Source: Phaeoceros laevis (Eukaryota; Anthocerotophyta; Anthocerotopsida; Notothyladales). From it: a stretch of DNA of 62,227 nt. The stretch's first letter is position 1; every line of letters begins with the position of its first letter. Under the pieces are notes generated by a model. It saw nothing but the letters and a program-made list of their open reading frames with translations. It did not search any database and was not told the origin of the DNA. The stretch lies in assembly GCA_049999765.1 (NCBI GenBank), contig JBNGIQ010009459.1, positions 1 through 62,227 of the forward strand, in the 5' to 3' direction. Position numbers and translations under genes: made by a program. Below, one piece after another: positions 11,049-25,945 of the stretch.

Positions 11049-12539
11049 GCCCTAGAGACCACGTGGCAAAAGCTCTTCGACAATCAAGCTTAAGAGTGTG
11101 AGCTGTTGACGGGAATTTGTTCTGATTTGAATTAGAACAGGCTGAAATGTGCAGCTGGGAAGCACTTGAGATCGGAGGCTGAGAGTCTTGGATTCTCAAC
11201 TGCATGTAAATTTGCAAGTCTTGTATACATGTATTTGCAGCCCAACGTTTGGAGGGAGGAGCTGTGTAGTTCGACTTCAAGTGCAAATCATACATCTAGG
11301 AATGCATTGAATGACTTCCAAGTGCAAATAATGCAACCTCGAGCTCATTCTCCTAAGTTGTACTACTGGTGCTGGGAATCGATGCTGTGAGTCGGGCCAC
11401 CGGGCTAGGAGTCTCAGGCAGCATACCAATGCCTGTAGGAATGCATTGAACATCTCTGGGTCCACACAGACAGAATTACTCCTCTTTCCAGATTCTGCCT
11501 CTCCCACACACTGAAAAACTGCTTACCACCGGACCTCATAACACTAGTAGTGGCGTGGTCCAATTGTTTCCATTAGCAATCACCTGACGATAATAACACC
11601 CCTTTTTTCTCATCACCCTGGCTTCAACTTTTTGGAAATAACCTAAGGAGTCAGGACCCCAGACTCTTTATCTGCACTACCTTTCAGAGCTCTGTTGAAC
11701 CATGCTCTCCAAGACACATGAAAGTGCTTGGCGTCTTACAACTCTCAAGCCACAACTGCATGGTAGAGTTCAGAGCACTTACTTGTACTGCACAACTTAA
11801 GCGTGCACTACGGTGCACCCTGACTTTTTTGCTTCATCCCAGCACAATTGGTGAACTTCCTAGCCTCCATAGCAGTACTGTGTTTCCAGTTCCGGAGGCT
11901 TGTGTTCTAAAACTGATCAACAGCTAGGACCATCTTCCATACTCCCATTGTCTCCCTCCAGACATGTCCCTTGCTGTTGATCAGTTGCTGAAAATGGTCC
12001 TTGCGGTGGATCAATTTTTCAACACAGTCAGTTACAATTTCCACACAATCCTGCAGCTTGAAGACCTCAAGCTGCAGCCGTTCAAAGAGTCGAAGTCACT
12101 CGCAAGAGGTGTGCCGAAGATGTGAGCAGCCTCTCGTATTCGTGACCTAATTATAAGCTGCTCATACGAGTAGCCAATCACCTAACCAGTTCACAGAAAC
12201 CCAAGCAGGGTTGGACAAGCTTGCAGATCCTGCCGGAGGTAGCTCCAAATATGAAGAAGAGGGCCCGCGGGTACAATGGAGCGGTGCAAGACCAGGTTCT
12301 CTGCCTCAGCAATGTTTGGTGTACATGTACGTTCTTGACTGTTGGTCCCTTGGCAGTCCCGTCGATTCCTCCTTCATGCATCAGCAGTCAGGAGGAATCA
12401 AAGGGTTTAGGGGTTTAGTGGTGACAAGTTTGAAGGGCGTAAGCTATATTTCCAAACATACATGTATGTCTGTATCTGGCAGATTAACCGTGCATGTTAC
12501 ATCTACTATTGTTTGTGTAAAATTGCTTGTATGTGAAGT

Positions 12540-12960
12540 GCGGAAGCATCGAGGATGCACGCAATACTGTTTGGCGCTTTTCCATCTAGAGATTTGATCA
12601 CGTGGAATGCCATGATTACAGGATATTGTCAGGTGGTTGCAGCCAAGAGGCAGCCTTTGTGCAAGCATGCAGCAGAAGGCCCCTCTCTGCCCGATGCTCT
12701 TACATTTGTATGCCTTTTACAAGCATACGTGTACGAGCATCAGAGCTTTGTGAAGGGAGGCAGCAGCATGGACAGCTGCTGGAAAGAGAACTTGAAGCTC
12801 ACACAGTTACAAGTCGGGCACATGCCTAGTGCACATGCAGTGCACAGTGTGGGAGTTTAGAGGATGCGCAAACTGTCAGGATGTGTCAGAGCACAAGCAT
12901 GGAAGAAGCCAGGACAGAGCAGGTGGAGCCTGGTGGACCAGTTGACTTTGTGTGTCCAGA
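12540..12960 (+). pseudogene. PPR gene relic
   Basis: The reading around 12545-12640 contains RDLITWNAMITGYCQ preceded by a CGSIEDAR-like stretch, typical of PLS-type PPR repeats. Around 12885-12945, after a large deletion, AWKKPGQSRW matches the E-domain start of the DYW protein at 54855-59382 (AWKQPGQSWW). Frames change repeatedly. It is a decayed, internally deleted PPR gene. The preceding 12226-12540 shows nothing else. Confidence 0.6.
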
Positions 12961-13830
12961 CTGATTCATGCGTTCAATGTGGTGGGCACTTTGATGATAC
13001 TAATTGTTGATACTAATTCCTTTTTCTGATACAGAGGTTGTAGAATGTGGCTCGTGAATGTCAGAATATCTGCGCACAAGATCGAGAAGGATCGCCATCA
13101 TCACATTCTACTACTGTTGGGCACCTATTATTTCTGTGAAAACCTTCCTATGGAATCGTCCTTGGGAGGTTCGTAATCTCTGTTATCAGCAAGCTAGAAT
13201 CCATGCGAGACCTATCCATGCATATGTCTGTTTTCTTAGTATAACTTGGTAGGAACTGTATGTGTCTAATGTACTACAGTACGTAAGCTTCTTTGTGTAG
13301 GTTGCAGACAAGCCATCTTTGAAAATGGAGGAAATCGTAGTACTATGTAGAAGTTTTTCACTTTTCAGCAGCCAATGCAGAAGACTTTAGATGCATACGG
13401 AAAGCGTGAAACTTTTCTCAAAGGCTCACAACGGCTACAGGTATGGGCACATCTTGAAGGCCACATATGGCTGTGGAACCTTCCAGGACAGATTGATTTT
13501 ATTGGAGGCAAGGTATACTGATTAAGTCTGACTTGTGTGTTTGACATTCAGTGGAGGTTGGAATCGATATCTGGACATACTAAAGATTGGCATCCTTGGG
13601 ATACAGTAATTCACAGTTCTAGATCTGAAGTCCAAATGTCCCTCCTCCTGGATCCGACAACCGCATGTGAAGTACTTGTAAACCTCTTTCAACACCATTT
13701 CAGCATGGTCATCATTTAATTTCCCATTGCTAGTAACTTCAGAAGTTGCCACTTCTTAGATCTGACACTGGATAGCTGCAATATTATGATCTCCTCCTCC
13801 AAGCCTCCAGTTGCAAGCTGCAAATTTATC
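12961..13830. other. unresolved region with possible unassigned exon
   Basis: A possible plus-strand exon at about 13371-13512 lies between a polypyrimidine-AG and a GT. It encodes a segment with TLDAYGKRETFLKGSQRLQ and WNLPGQIDFIGGK, followed after a short intron-like spacer by another open stretch to 13719. The antisense strand of that second stretch is also open. I recognise neither, and cannot decide between a small plant gene and chance. Confidence 0.25.
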
Positions 13831-14232
13831 CTAACTAAGGCTGAAGATTCCCACAAGATTCAGACGCAGATATGGCAGGACATCACAACTGAAAAAGGTG
13901 TCCGAAGTGGGTCTCAGAACAATGCAGAAGTCGGTGTGGGGGCGGTCGTATACGTAGTCCAAAAACACATCACGTTTGGTGTCAAAGACACCCAATAACA
14001 CTTCTTCACGATGAGTAGAGCCGGGGACCAGCACCAGCAAGCTAACCATGGCTGCTATGCGTAGGTGTCGGGGTTCCAAAAACATGCGAAGTAGGTGTAA
14101 GTAGCGGCCGCGTCCTGGCCTCAGGGTTGTCGACACGAACTCTTTCGCCATACCTGGCGGGACCTCGTTGTCATGGGCTCCACCTTCGGTGAACTTCAAG
14201 CAATATTTCCAGGATCGGTACCGGTTAGCCAT
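13831..14232 (-). CDS. NPL-domain protein, minus-strand branch
   Basis: Minus-strand ORF of about 133 residues if translation starts at the ATG at 14232 (MANRYRSWKYCLKF). An in-frame extension without ATG reaches 14280. It aligns along its length with the plus-strand copies: CLKFTEGG against CELTFRDG, TLRPGRGRYLHLLRM against VSPGPGCYIRLRRM, EEVLLGVFDT against EVALGIF, HTDFCIVLRP against DSDFVISLAP, and LRLNLVG against LRLHLCG. It lacks the cysteine cluster and coiled coil because it stops right after the last strand, so it is truncated or has an unseen 3' exon. A broken paralogue with its flank lies at 4975-5540. Confidence 0.55.
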   Translation of the reverse strand: MANRYRSWKYCLKFTEGGAHDNEVPPGMAKEFVSTTLRPGRGRYLHLLRMFLEPRHLRIAAMVSLLVLVPGSTHREEVLLGVFDTKRDVFLDYVYDRPHTDFCIVLRPTSDTFFSCDVLPYLRLNLVGIFSLS

Positions 14233-14481
14233 ATACGTACGCGCTGCTGCACCTGTAGGTTGCTTTGCGCATGCTCCCACCGTGAGATGATTCCTAGTTT
14301 AGTACTGCGCATGCGATGCCGATATATCGATGCCAAAGGTAAGGGCAGAAGAGCAGACGCCGTGGGTATCGTGGCAAGCGAATCGCCTTATTGTACATCT
14401 GAATCGCGATCGCTTGGTGTTACCGTTTGGGTTGAAATGGCAGTCATCACAGGCATTTGTTTTCCATACGCGTCCTGAAGC

Positions 14482-14625
14482 AGTGATCATGATCAGTTGC
14501 AGTTGGAGGAGAGGGTCTGGTATTTGGAGGAGGAGGAACCAAAGGCTGATCGGCAGCTCGCTGCGGTGGAGGAAGGGCTTCGCCAGGCTCGCAAACTTCT
14601 TGGTTTCAAGAGCATGAATTCTTAG
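14482..14625 (+). pseudogene. detached coiled-coil tail, possible NPL-family exon remnant
   Basis: After an AG acceptor the plus strand is open and encodes LQLEERVWYLEEEEPKAD and a second heptad-like stretch VEEGLRQARKLLGF, ending in TAG at 14623-14625. The pattern resembles the coiled-coil end of the plus-strand NPL genes (EKLERRIRSLE). No NPL domain precedes it on this strand. It is probably an orphaned 3' exon from another rearranged copy. Confidence 0.35.
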
Positions 14626-14879
14626 AAACCGTAGTTATATAGAGGCCTGGGCCCAGGGCTAGCTCTAGATCGATAGGGCTTGCCTGACCTTTCAATCTTG
14701 AATGTTGACAAGCACTTGCGAACATGGTTCACAAGTAGTTTGTTCAAATTAAATGGCCACAGGCCTGGTGATTTATGAACATCAAATTCTCATGTTCTGA
14801 TGAAATATGTACACATGTCCTGGCCAGCGCAGATTTTGCGTCAGTTTTCATAGACAACATTCGATCTACGAAGACCAAG

Positions 14880-15020
14880 GCATCGAGGTCGTTTGAAAGT
14901 GAGCTTGCAGAGGTCTGCACTCGTGAGCGCCTTGAACCTTTGCACCAGCGTTAGCGCCGGAACCAGACATTCGACCACTCGTGCACCTGACCCATAGCGG
15001 CTCAGGTATGCCAACGACTA
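14880..15020 (+). pseudogene. NPL-family 3' fragment next to a tRNA gene
   Basis: The sequence ttgcaccagcgttagcgccg and its surroundings match 18380-18440 inside the tail of the membrane-anchored NPL gene. The fragment lies just upstream of the first tRNA-Ala gene, as the second tRNA lies downstream of 18536, so the two arrangements are related by duplication. Nothing translatable of length remains. Confidence 0.5.
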
Positions 15021-15095
15021 GGGCTGGGATTCTGGGAAGCTGGTAAACATGCATGCCTAAATTTAAAAACAATTTTGAAACATTAGGTGTAACGT

Positions 15096-15168
15096 GGGGA
15101 TGTAGCTCAGATGGTAGAGCGCTCGCTTAGCATGCGAGAGGTACGGGGATCGATACCCCGCATCTCCA
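15096..15168 (+). tRNA. tRNA-Ala (AGC)
   Basis: A 73-nt cloverleaf with acceptor stem GGGGATG/CATCTCC, D-loop box tagctcagatggtagagc, anticodon arm CTCGC-TTAGCAT-GCGAG giving anticodon AGC, and T-arm CGGGG-ATCGATA-CCCCG. No intron and no encoded CCA, as expected for a nuclear gene. The discriminator base is A. It is identical to the gene at 18976-19048. A T-rich stretch downstream (ttgtttgaacaattttacc...ttatttt) could end Pol III transcription. Confidence 0.96.
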
Positions 15169-15429
15169 TTCATTGCACCCGTCGATGGCTGTTTGAACAA
15201 TTTTACCAATTTATTTTGTTGTTGGTGTTTTGAACAACCCGCACCGACCGTAGTCACCGTACCCATGACTGCATGAAGCCTCCTTCACACCAGCATATGT
15301 GGGATTCGTATGCCCTTCTGGCGCTGGGCCTTGTGCAAACACCCGTTGGTCGGCCATGTGGTCCCGAATGTCTAGACGCCTACAAGCCACTCCTGCTAAG
15401 AGGTATCAAAGGGTTTAGGGTTTAGAGCT

Positions 15430-16180
15430 ATGGTGCTGACGATGAGCATATCCTGGGATCATGGTATTCCATGTCACCACATTTTTTGTTATCATATTGT
15501 CAGACATTCTGCCTGCCTCATCTTATCTTTCACTCTTCGCATATCTTGCCATCATGACCTTCCAAGTCTTCAAACATTTGGTGACCAGCATGTCTTGAAA
15601 ATATTTTCTGAGCTTGAGCAAGCTCCCACATTTCGCATGCATATCCGCTTGGCTTGTGTCAACAGAGATATCAGCTTCCAAACCTTGCTCCTGAATCTAA
15701 ATCCCCTTGCCTTGACCTGAATCTTCAATGCTAGCACATGCTTGCATGAATGGCTGGAGTTATGCCCTCTAAAGGTTGAGAGCCTTTTCACCAAGACCTA
15801 CATGCATATAACCTGTAATCACAGTGGTCCATGTCACCACGTTCCTGTTAGGCATTCTGTCAAACAATGCACGAGCGTTTGGTAAGCTCCTGCATTTTGC
15901 ATACACGCCCACCAAGTCACTGCAAGTTCCAGTCCCCTTGCATTAATTTGTACATGAAGGTGCTTCCCCTTAATTAATTAGGTGTTAGGTGATGTTGGCT
16001 CCAATGCTGGGACATGCCTGTAGGAGGCATGCAAATGCAACACAATCAGCGGAAATGGTGCCCTCTTGTTGCATATAGGAGTAGAGATTGAGGGCCTCCT
16101 GATCAAGCCCATGTTGGGCATATCCTCGGCAGACTATCAAACACTCTCCACAGCTGCATCCCCTAAGCTCGCACACTTTG
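15430..16180 (-). pseudogene. PPR gene relic, minus strand
   Basis: Minus-strand pieces include GYAQHGLDQEALNLYSYMQQ with a following LLQACPS (about 16130-16000), VVTWTTVITGYMHVGLGEKA (about 15840-15780) and AKCGSL (about 15630). These are consecutive PLS-type PPR motifs in different frames with many stops. It is a decayed PPR gene related to those at 48-59 kb. Confidence 0.65.
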
Positions 16181-16414
16181 AATACATTTCCACTCGACAG
16201 TTTCTGACGGACATGCCAGGGTCGAGATCAAACAAGTTTACAAGTGACCTCCTCAGGTCACATACATGTGGTAAACTCCAAATAAAGAGAAGTTTTAAGA
16301 ACTAAGAGTAGGTTGAAAGAGAAGAATTAACAAACTAAGAGTAGGATAGGAGTGATTAATCTAAACTCAAACAAACACATAATGCAAAATCTGAGAAATC
16401 ATTAATTGCACAGA

Positions 16415-16606
16415 TCCAAGCTCCAAGGAGCCTGAGGCTCTAGATTCTGTAATATCTATATAAGGTCATCACAATAGTGATAGGTAACTTATTTTTGCAA
16501 TAGTTTTGTTAGGTCCAAGCTCCAAGGAGTGTCTAAACCCTACAACACCTTTATAAGGTCATCGTGATAGTGATAGGTAACTTCTTTTTTGCACTAGTTT
16601 TGTTAG
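16415..16606 (+). repeat. tandem duplication of about 95 bp
   Basis: Two copies beginning tccaagctccaaggag and ending aatagttttgttagg / actagttttgttagc, at about 16415-16513 and 16514-16606. Each contains a tataaggtcatc stretch. They lie directly upstream of the AT-rich ORF at 16630 and may be a duplicated promoter segment. Confidence 0.7.
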
Positions 16607-16629
16607 CCTGAGGATCTATTTCAACGTGG

Positions 16630-17259
16630 TTGGTGAAGAACGAAGAGAAAAAACTGCAAGGTGTGCTTAGGCGCTTGGTGCAATTAAAACTATTTTGTAT
16701 GAGCCCATTAATGGCAAAGGAAATGCCAATAGATGATATGGTGCAAGCTCTTCCATTAGATATGCAACAACAAATTTTCACTAGACTTGTGAATTTTTAT
16801 GGAGATTGTTATCAATATGAGCTAGACTGTAAAACCTTGCACATTGGCATAAAGAAATACTGTTGTTCCTTCGGACAAGAGGATTCTCTGAAATTTTTTG
16901 CACAACTTTTCAGATACTCTTGCTGTTCAAAAAATTATACTATATCCAGCAGACATACTTTATAGTACTGGACAAAATGGTTCGGGGATATCAGTGGTTG
17001 ACAAAAATGATGTGAACAAGATAATGGAAGACCTAATCAGAATAATGATTTATTCAAAATCTGATATCCAATGTACTATTGTCGTAAATACTGAGCGAAC
17101 GTATGAGGACATCATGTATGGCTATCTCAAGGAAGAGCCAGGAGTTTCGAGCGCCAACTTGNNNNNNNNNNTGTATGGCTATCTCAAGGAAGAGCCAGGA
17201 GTTTCGAGCGCCAACTTGGATCGCACGATGGCCAAGTTAACGAAGCCTAAAATTGAATA
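16630..17259 (+). other. AT-rich ORF pair of unknown origin, crossing an assembly gap
   Basis: Two overlapping frames: 16630-16965 (with PIDDMVQALPLDMQQQIFTR) and 16898-17260 (with ILYSTGQNGSGISVVDKNDV and MYGYLKEEPG). Codon composition is much more AT-rich than in the surrounding genes. A frame change near 16900 could be an indel or a hidden intron. The second frame crosses a 10-N gap whose flanks are identical 47-bp sequences, so the true protein is about 19 residues shorter there. I recognise no family; foreign or transposon origin is possible. Confidence 0.35.
17162..17171. other. assembly gap (10 N) inside an unmerged overlap
   Basis: The 47 bases before the gap (17115-17161) are identical to the 47 bases after it (17172-17218). 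This is the signature of two contigs whose overlap was not merged, not of a real duplication. Confidence 0.9.
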
Positions 17260-17987
17260 AACCATGTCTCTACATAGTCGGTGAATTAAGAGTATTCATA
17301 TATAGTCATTCTATATTTGTTGCTTGCCCAGCAAGTCTTAGAAGAAGTAGGCGTTTTATGGTTTTCATAATTTGGTTTCATTTGTCACGATTTTCAATGT
17401 TAATAAATATTCCCATGTATAAACAATCTCTAAATAAATACTTCCATGGTGTAAATATTTTCAAAGTGCAAAGCGTGAAATTTAGAGGATTAGCTCGTAG
17501 AGCAAGCTGCAATGTCACGTTCACGTTTCATTCTACACATAGATGCATGTGTCCGAAGTTTTGGGATAGAAGAAAGTAGAGGTTTTGTCGACGAAGGGTT
17601 TAGTGTGCCAGGACTCATCCTCTAGACTCGTGAGGGTTTTGAGCACATAGCAGCCAGGAAATGGTGATGGAAGGGACTAAGACCTTGGACTTGTTGTGTG
17701 GACTCAGGATTTCCTGTGGACCCTTAACTCGGGGTGACCGGTCTGAAGACTCTGTGCGTTGTAATGTAATGATGTAATGTCTTTATTTATCGTACATGTA
17801 TCGTTTTGAGAATACTAATCTGGTCTGCCACTTGTCTCCAGGGTTATCGATATGGCATGTCGACACCACCTTCCTGGATTGATTTAAATTCCTCCTTCCA
17901 TCGGGGGTTCGCCTCTGGAGTTGGTGGTATGCAACGAATCCAAAAAACCTCGTAACGACGCATCCGTAGGCTGCGCGTCAATTGAGG

Positions 17988-18536
17988 ATGTTCAAGTCGT
18001 CAACGATGAGCCCAGGAGCAGGCTTCTACATCCATCTCCGCCGCCTCAGTCTGCCCCCCGCGGCCATCGGTGGTGGTGGCAGCTTCACAGAAGCAAGTGT
18101 GCGGTCGGGCGGCCAGGAAGTGACTCTGGGTTGCCTGCTCAACAACCAGATGCACATGGACTTGGATCTCAAATTCGACACCGACTTCGTCCTCCTTCTG
18201 AGAGGCTACAGCAGCCAAAGCTGGAGCTCCCATTGCAAGCCTGATCACTTTCGGAGAGACTGGGTCCGGAGTCGGTGGCTATGCTTAAAGCGCCTGGATG
18301 TGTGTGGAAGCTTAAGCCGGATCCGGAACCCTATTCCCGTGACAGCCAACAACGCATGCGTGTGCGGAGGTCGGCCTGCAACCGTTGCACCAGCGTCAGC
18401 GTCGGAACAAGGCATTCGAGCACCCGTGAGGGCAACTCCACCGTTGTTGGACTGGCATGCTCTATGTAATTGCATGCTTATTATAGCCCTAGTAGTCCTC
18501 CTGGGATGCGCATGGGCATGGTACAGGACTAGGTAG
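17988..18536 (+). CDS. NPL-family protein with C-terminal membrane anchor
   Basis: From the ATG at 17988 the frame gives about 182 residues. The first half matches the second part of the NPL domain: MSPGAGFYIHLRRLSL, QEVTLGCL, MDLDLKFDTDFVLLL. The usual FWGC start is absent, but an adjacent frame just upstream (17905-17985, LELVVCNESKK) may be the lost N-terminus, so the copy may be frameshifted or have an unseen 5' exon. The middle is rich in Arg, Ala and Cys. The last 25 residues contain a single hydrophobic helix, CNCMLIIALVVLLGCAWAWY, followed by RTR, which looks like a tail anchor. No other copy in the window has it. It could be a gene or a recently broken copy. Confidence 0.5.
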   Translation: MFKSSTMSPGAGFYIHLRRLSLPPAAIGGGGSFTEASVRSGGQEVTLGCLLNNQMHMDLDLKFDTDFVLLLRGYSSQSWSSHCKPDHFRRDWVRSRWLCLKRLDVCGSLSRIRNPIPVTANNACVCGGRPATVAPASASEQGIRAPVRATPPLLDWHALCNCMLIIALVVLLGCAWAWYRTR

Positions 18537-18537
18537 C

Positions 18538-18597
18538 ACAGATCTGTGGTAGAGCGCTCGCTTAGCATGCGAGAGACCTACAGGTACGGGGATCTCA
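18538..18597 (+). pseudogene. tRNA-Ala relic
   Basis: Contains the intact anticodon-arm segment gtggtagagcgctcgcttag and catgcgagag, then a 6-base insertion and aggtacggggatct. The acceptor stem and the 3' half of the T-arm are missing. It lies 2 bp after the stop codon of the membrane-anchored NPL gene. Confidence 0.8.
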
Positions 18598-18975
18598 CTG
18601 CGTGCATACAAGCTGTCCAAAGATATAGATACAACGGCGTACAGATCTCGGAAAAAGGGGATCCTGCTGCACATACGAAAAACTTCATTACTAGTAAGTG
18701 ACGACTAGGATATTATGTGAGAACACGCCTTGCAATTGGAAGCAGAATTGTGAAGAAAGCTGTAGATAGAAGGCGGCCGACGCGGTTCTGGCATGCGGAT
18801 ATTGATTCCTGAATCGGAACCGGAAGTCCTCCTTTGGGAAGCTTTCGCAGGCATCGAGATGCTCAAGAGTCAAGAAAGTGAGCACGCGTGCTCATTTTCT
18901 GGAATCCCTTACCGTACACGTGCTGCACTTGAACATGCATTGTCAATTTATAACAAAGACAACATATTGTAGTAT

Positions 18976-19048
18976 GGGGATGTAGCTCAGATGGTAGAGC
19001 GCTCGCTTAGCATGCGAGAGGTACGGGGATCGATACCCCGCATCTCCA
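18976..19048 (+). tRNA. tRNA-Ala (AGC), second identical copy
   Basis: Identical over all 73 nt to 15096-15168, with the same cloverleaf and AGC anticodon. Flanks differ after a few bases on the 3' side (both start ttc/att), so identity is kept by selection or by recent duplication with NPL-family pieces. Confidence 0.96.
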
Positions 19049-19398
19049 TTCTTTCTCACATGTATACATCGGTTTTGCATTTTGGTGGTCCTGTTAGGAC
19101 TCTCCGTTCCCAACTGTTCTCCAGCTGCTAGTGCGTTTGGGACGGTTAGCAACTCTCGGGCAGTGCCAGCCTCCTGTCAGAAAGATTTCCCCTCTCTACC
19201 TTCACCCCGGCACAACTTCCTGGTACAGTTCCTTGTTTAATCCTTCAACTGCGTCCCTTAACTATCCTGGGTTTGCTGCTTCGTATCCCGTGCCAGCACA
19301 ATGAAAGACGATTCCCGGCTAGTAATCTCCGACCCAGATTATTACGCACCGTGCTTTCGCGGAGTCTCCGATTTCCAAATTGACCAGCTTACGATCTT

Positions 19399-19633
19399 AA
19401 ACACGTAAACGGCGCTTCCTCGACATAGCGCGCGCGGGGGCTCGGACATTATGCCCACCCTCTGCGTGCGTTTTGCCGGGCGAAACGGGCACAAGTCAGC
19501 CCTTACTTAACCTCGTCTGCCCGTGAGATAATGACGCTGCCCTTGACATAATGTGGCTGCCCTTGACATAATCGCACAAGACCTGAACATAATCCGCGCG
19601 CGCCATGTCTCGAAAGCGCCGTTCACGTAAGTT
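19399..19633. repeat. inverted-repeat element, about 235 bp
   Basis: Imperfect arms of about 37 bp (19399-19435, with aacggcgcttcctcgacat, and 19595-19633, with atgtctcgaaagcgccgtt) face each other around a centre with tandem copies of gctgcccttgacataatg. This resembles a MITE or foldback element. No clear target-site duplication was found. Confidence 0.5.
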
Positions 19634-19639
19634 AGTGGC

Positions 19640-21266
19640 CAGCGGCCGATTAATACCGGCCGCTACGCGGCCATTAACATATACTTAACTCCCCATTACA
19701 GCTCCCTGAACATACATACTCACGAGGGCAATGAGATACGACACACCAGGCCAGTAGCCTGACACACACACATACCGCCGTCATCACCCATTAAAAACTT
19801 TAAAAGCACCAAGTCACATCACACCAGTATTCCGGCCTAAGCTTTCTACGCCCAGAACAAGTACCTACGCCTAACCCCTTCACAAGCAGGAGCGCCCTCA
19901 GAACAGCCCACGGCATCCGCCTCTTGGCACAAGGTAGGGTAACGCCCAACACTGCTGCACAACGCCAAGCCTCAAGTACCGAGTCGGCTGGACGGGACGA
20001 GGCCACCTAGGCAGGCCAGATCTACCACTTCAACTAAAAAGCCTATACTCGGAGCCGGCACCGAAAAGTAAGCAGGCCTATCCGATCCACATAGGTCCTG
20101 TTTAAGCCTCTAACCCAAAAGGAGGCCTAACAGTCCAAATGCATGGGGGCGTTTATTTATCCTTCTCGGGGCCACACTGCGGTGGGCCTGCTTTCCAATC
20201 CTAAAATATTTTTCATGAGTTTTGACCATTTGATGCAAGTTGTTTACTGCGGCGAAAGTGTGATGAAGTCGAGCATCTGGAATCAGACAAGAAGCTGCTG
20301 CTTCATCGATGCCTTCGGCGGTCCATGGGGGATATCTCACACAACGAACCTGACGCTCAAGAAAAGATGCTATGCCTGGAGGATTTCGCAGAACATGTTT
20401 TTAAGCACAACATCCTATGTCTGAACGACCCCTATTGCAATGTGGCTCCCCCACCAACCTGGTTGCACTCAGAGAACTCAGCTTCGCCTTCTCGAAGTCA
20501 TTGTCCAGGCCATGGCAGGGGACTGGCTGGTAGGGGACAGCGGCCCTCTCATCACAAGAAGACCAGCCGTCCTGCCTGCCTGCCTTCCTGCCTGGTTCCC
20601 GCGACTCCCACGAACTTTGTCATCCTCGTTCTCTGAAGCAAACCTATCCCTCCCCTTACGCTCTTCTGCAAAAGCGAAGGGCAGAAATATACGCCCTACA
20701 TATGTGAGGGCAAGAAAGAAACCCTCCGCCGGCATCACATACGATCGGGCCAGGCAGCTGCCTCCGCCACCCCGCCAGTTCGATCAGGGGCATCATCTTC
20801 CAATGAGAATCTGCAGGCTGGGCGGGGAAGTCGGGATCACGCGCCGGAGAGGCCGGCAGAGACGAGCGCTCTCCTGCATCAGACTTAAACTAATGATGCC
20901 TGGAACGGAGTTTGTTCTTGCGTTTTGCATGTGTCAAGATTAGGGTTAGGTTTGAAATCGGCAACCTTTGAGTCGTAGCAGATGAAATCGAAATGGTGAA
21001 AGAATGAACCAACTAGGCAACTAGGCTAGACTACCCTGTTCCTGTGACATCTGCATTGTCTACAGAGTCCAGACGGGAACAATGGAATACATCTAACCAC
21101 CACTCCTGTCTCGCACAACCTTGCGTAGAAAAATCATGGCACGTAACTGTGCGATGATACAGGATTACGCAACACGAGCAGGCCGGCACATCCTTACTAC
21201 CTTTGATGAGGGCCCCATCCATACAGTATCTCTTCTACACCACAACAACAGACCAGCACCAGTCCG
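19640..21266. other. intergenic region with one unassigned open stretch
   Basis: No recognised gene. A short palindromic block, cggccgattaataccggccg, is at about 19644-19663. A plus-strand open stretch at about 20220-20640 includes DKKLLLHRCLRRSMGD and CLEDFAEHVFKHNILCLNDP, which looks protein-like, but it has no clear start or homology that I can name and becomes low-complexity after 20460. Confidence 0.4.

Positions 21267-25945
<4,679 letters not shown>

Larger units (their letters stand above)
9426..12225 (+). repeat. tandem segmental duplication, copy B
   Basis: Second copy of the unit described at 7338-9425. It is longer because a 703-bp insertion sits at 9601-10303. Its NPL gene (10515-11048) is intact. 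The 3' flank at 11086-12225 parallels 8278-9420 with small indels and contains no gene that I recognise. Confidence 0.85.

Noticed and set aside
12402-15428. Telomere-like words (gggtttaggggtttag at 12402, gggtttagggtttag at 15410)
   Set aside because: Only two short units each, next to PPR relics; they look like telo-box-type promoter words or chance, not interstitial telomeres.
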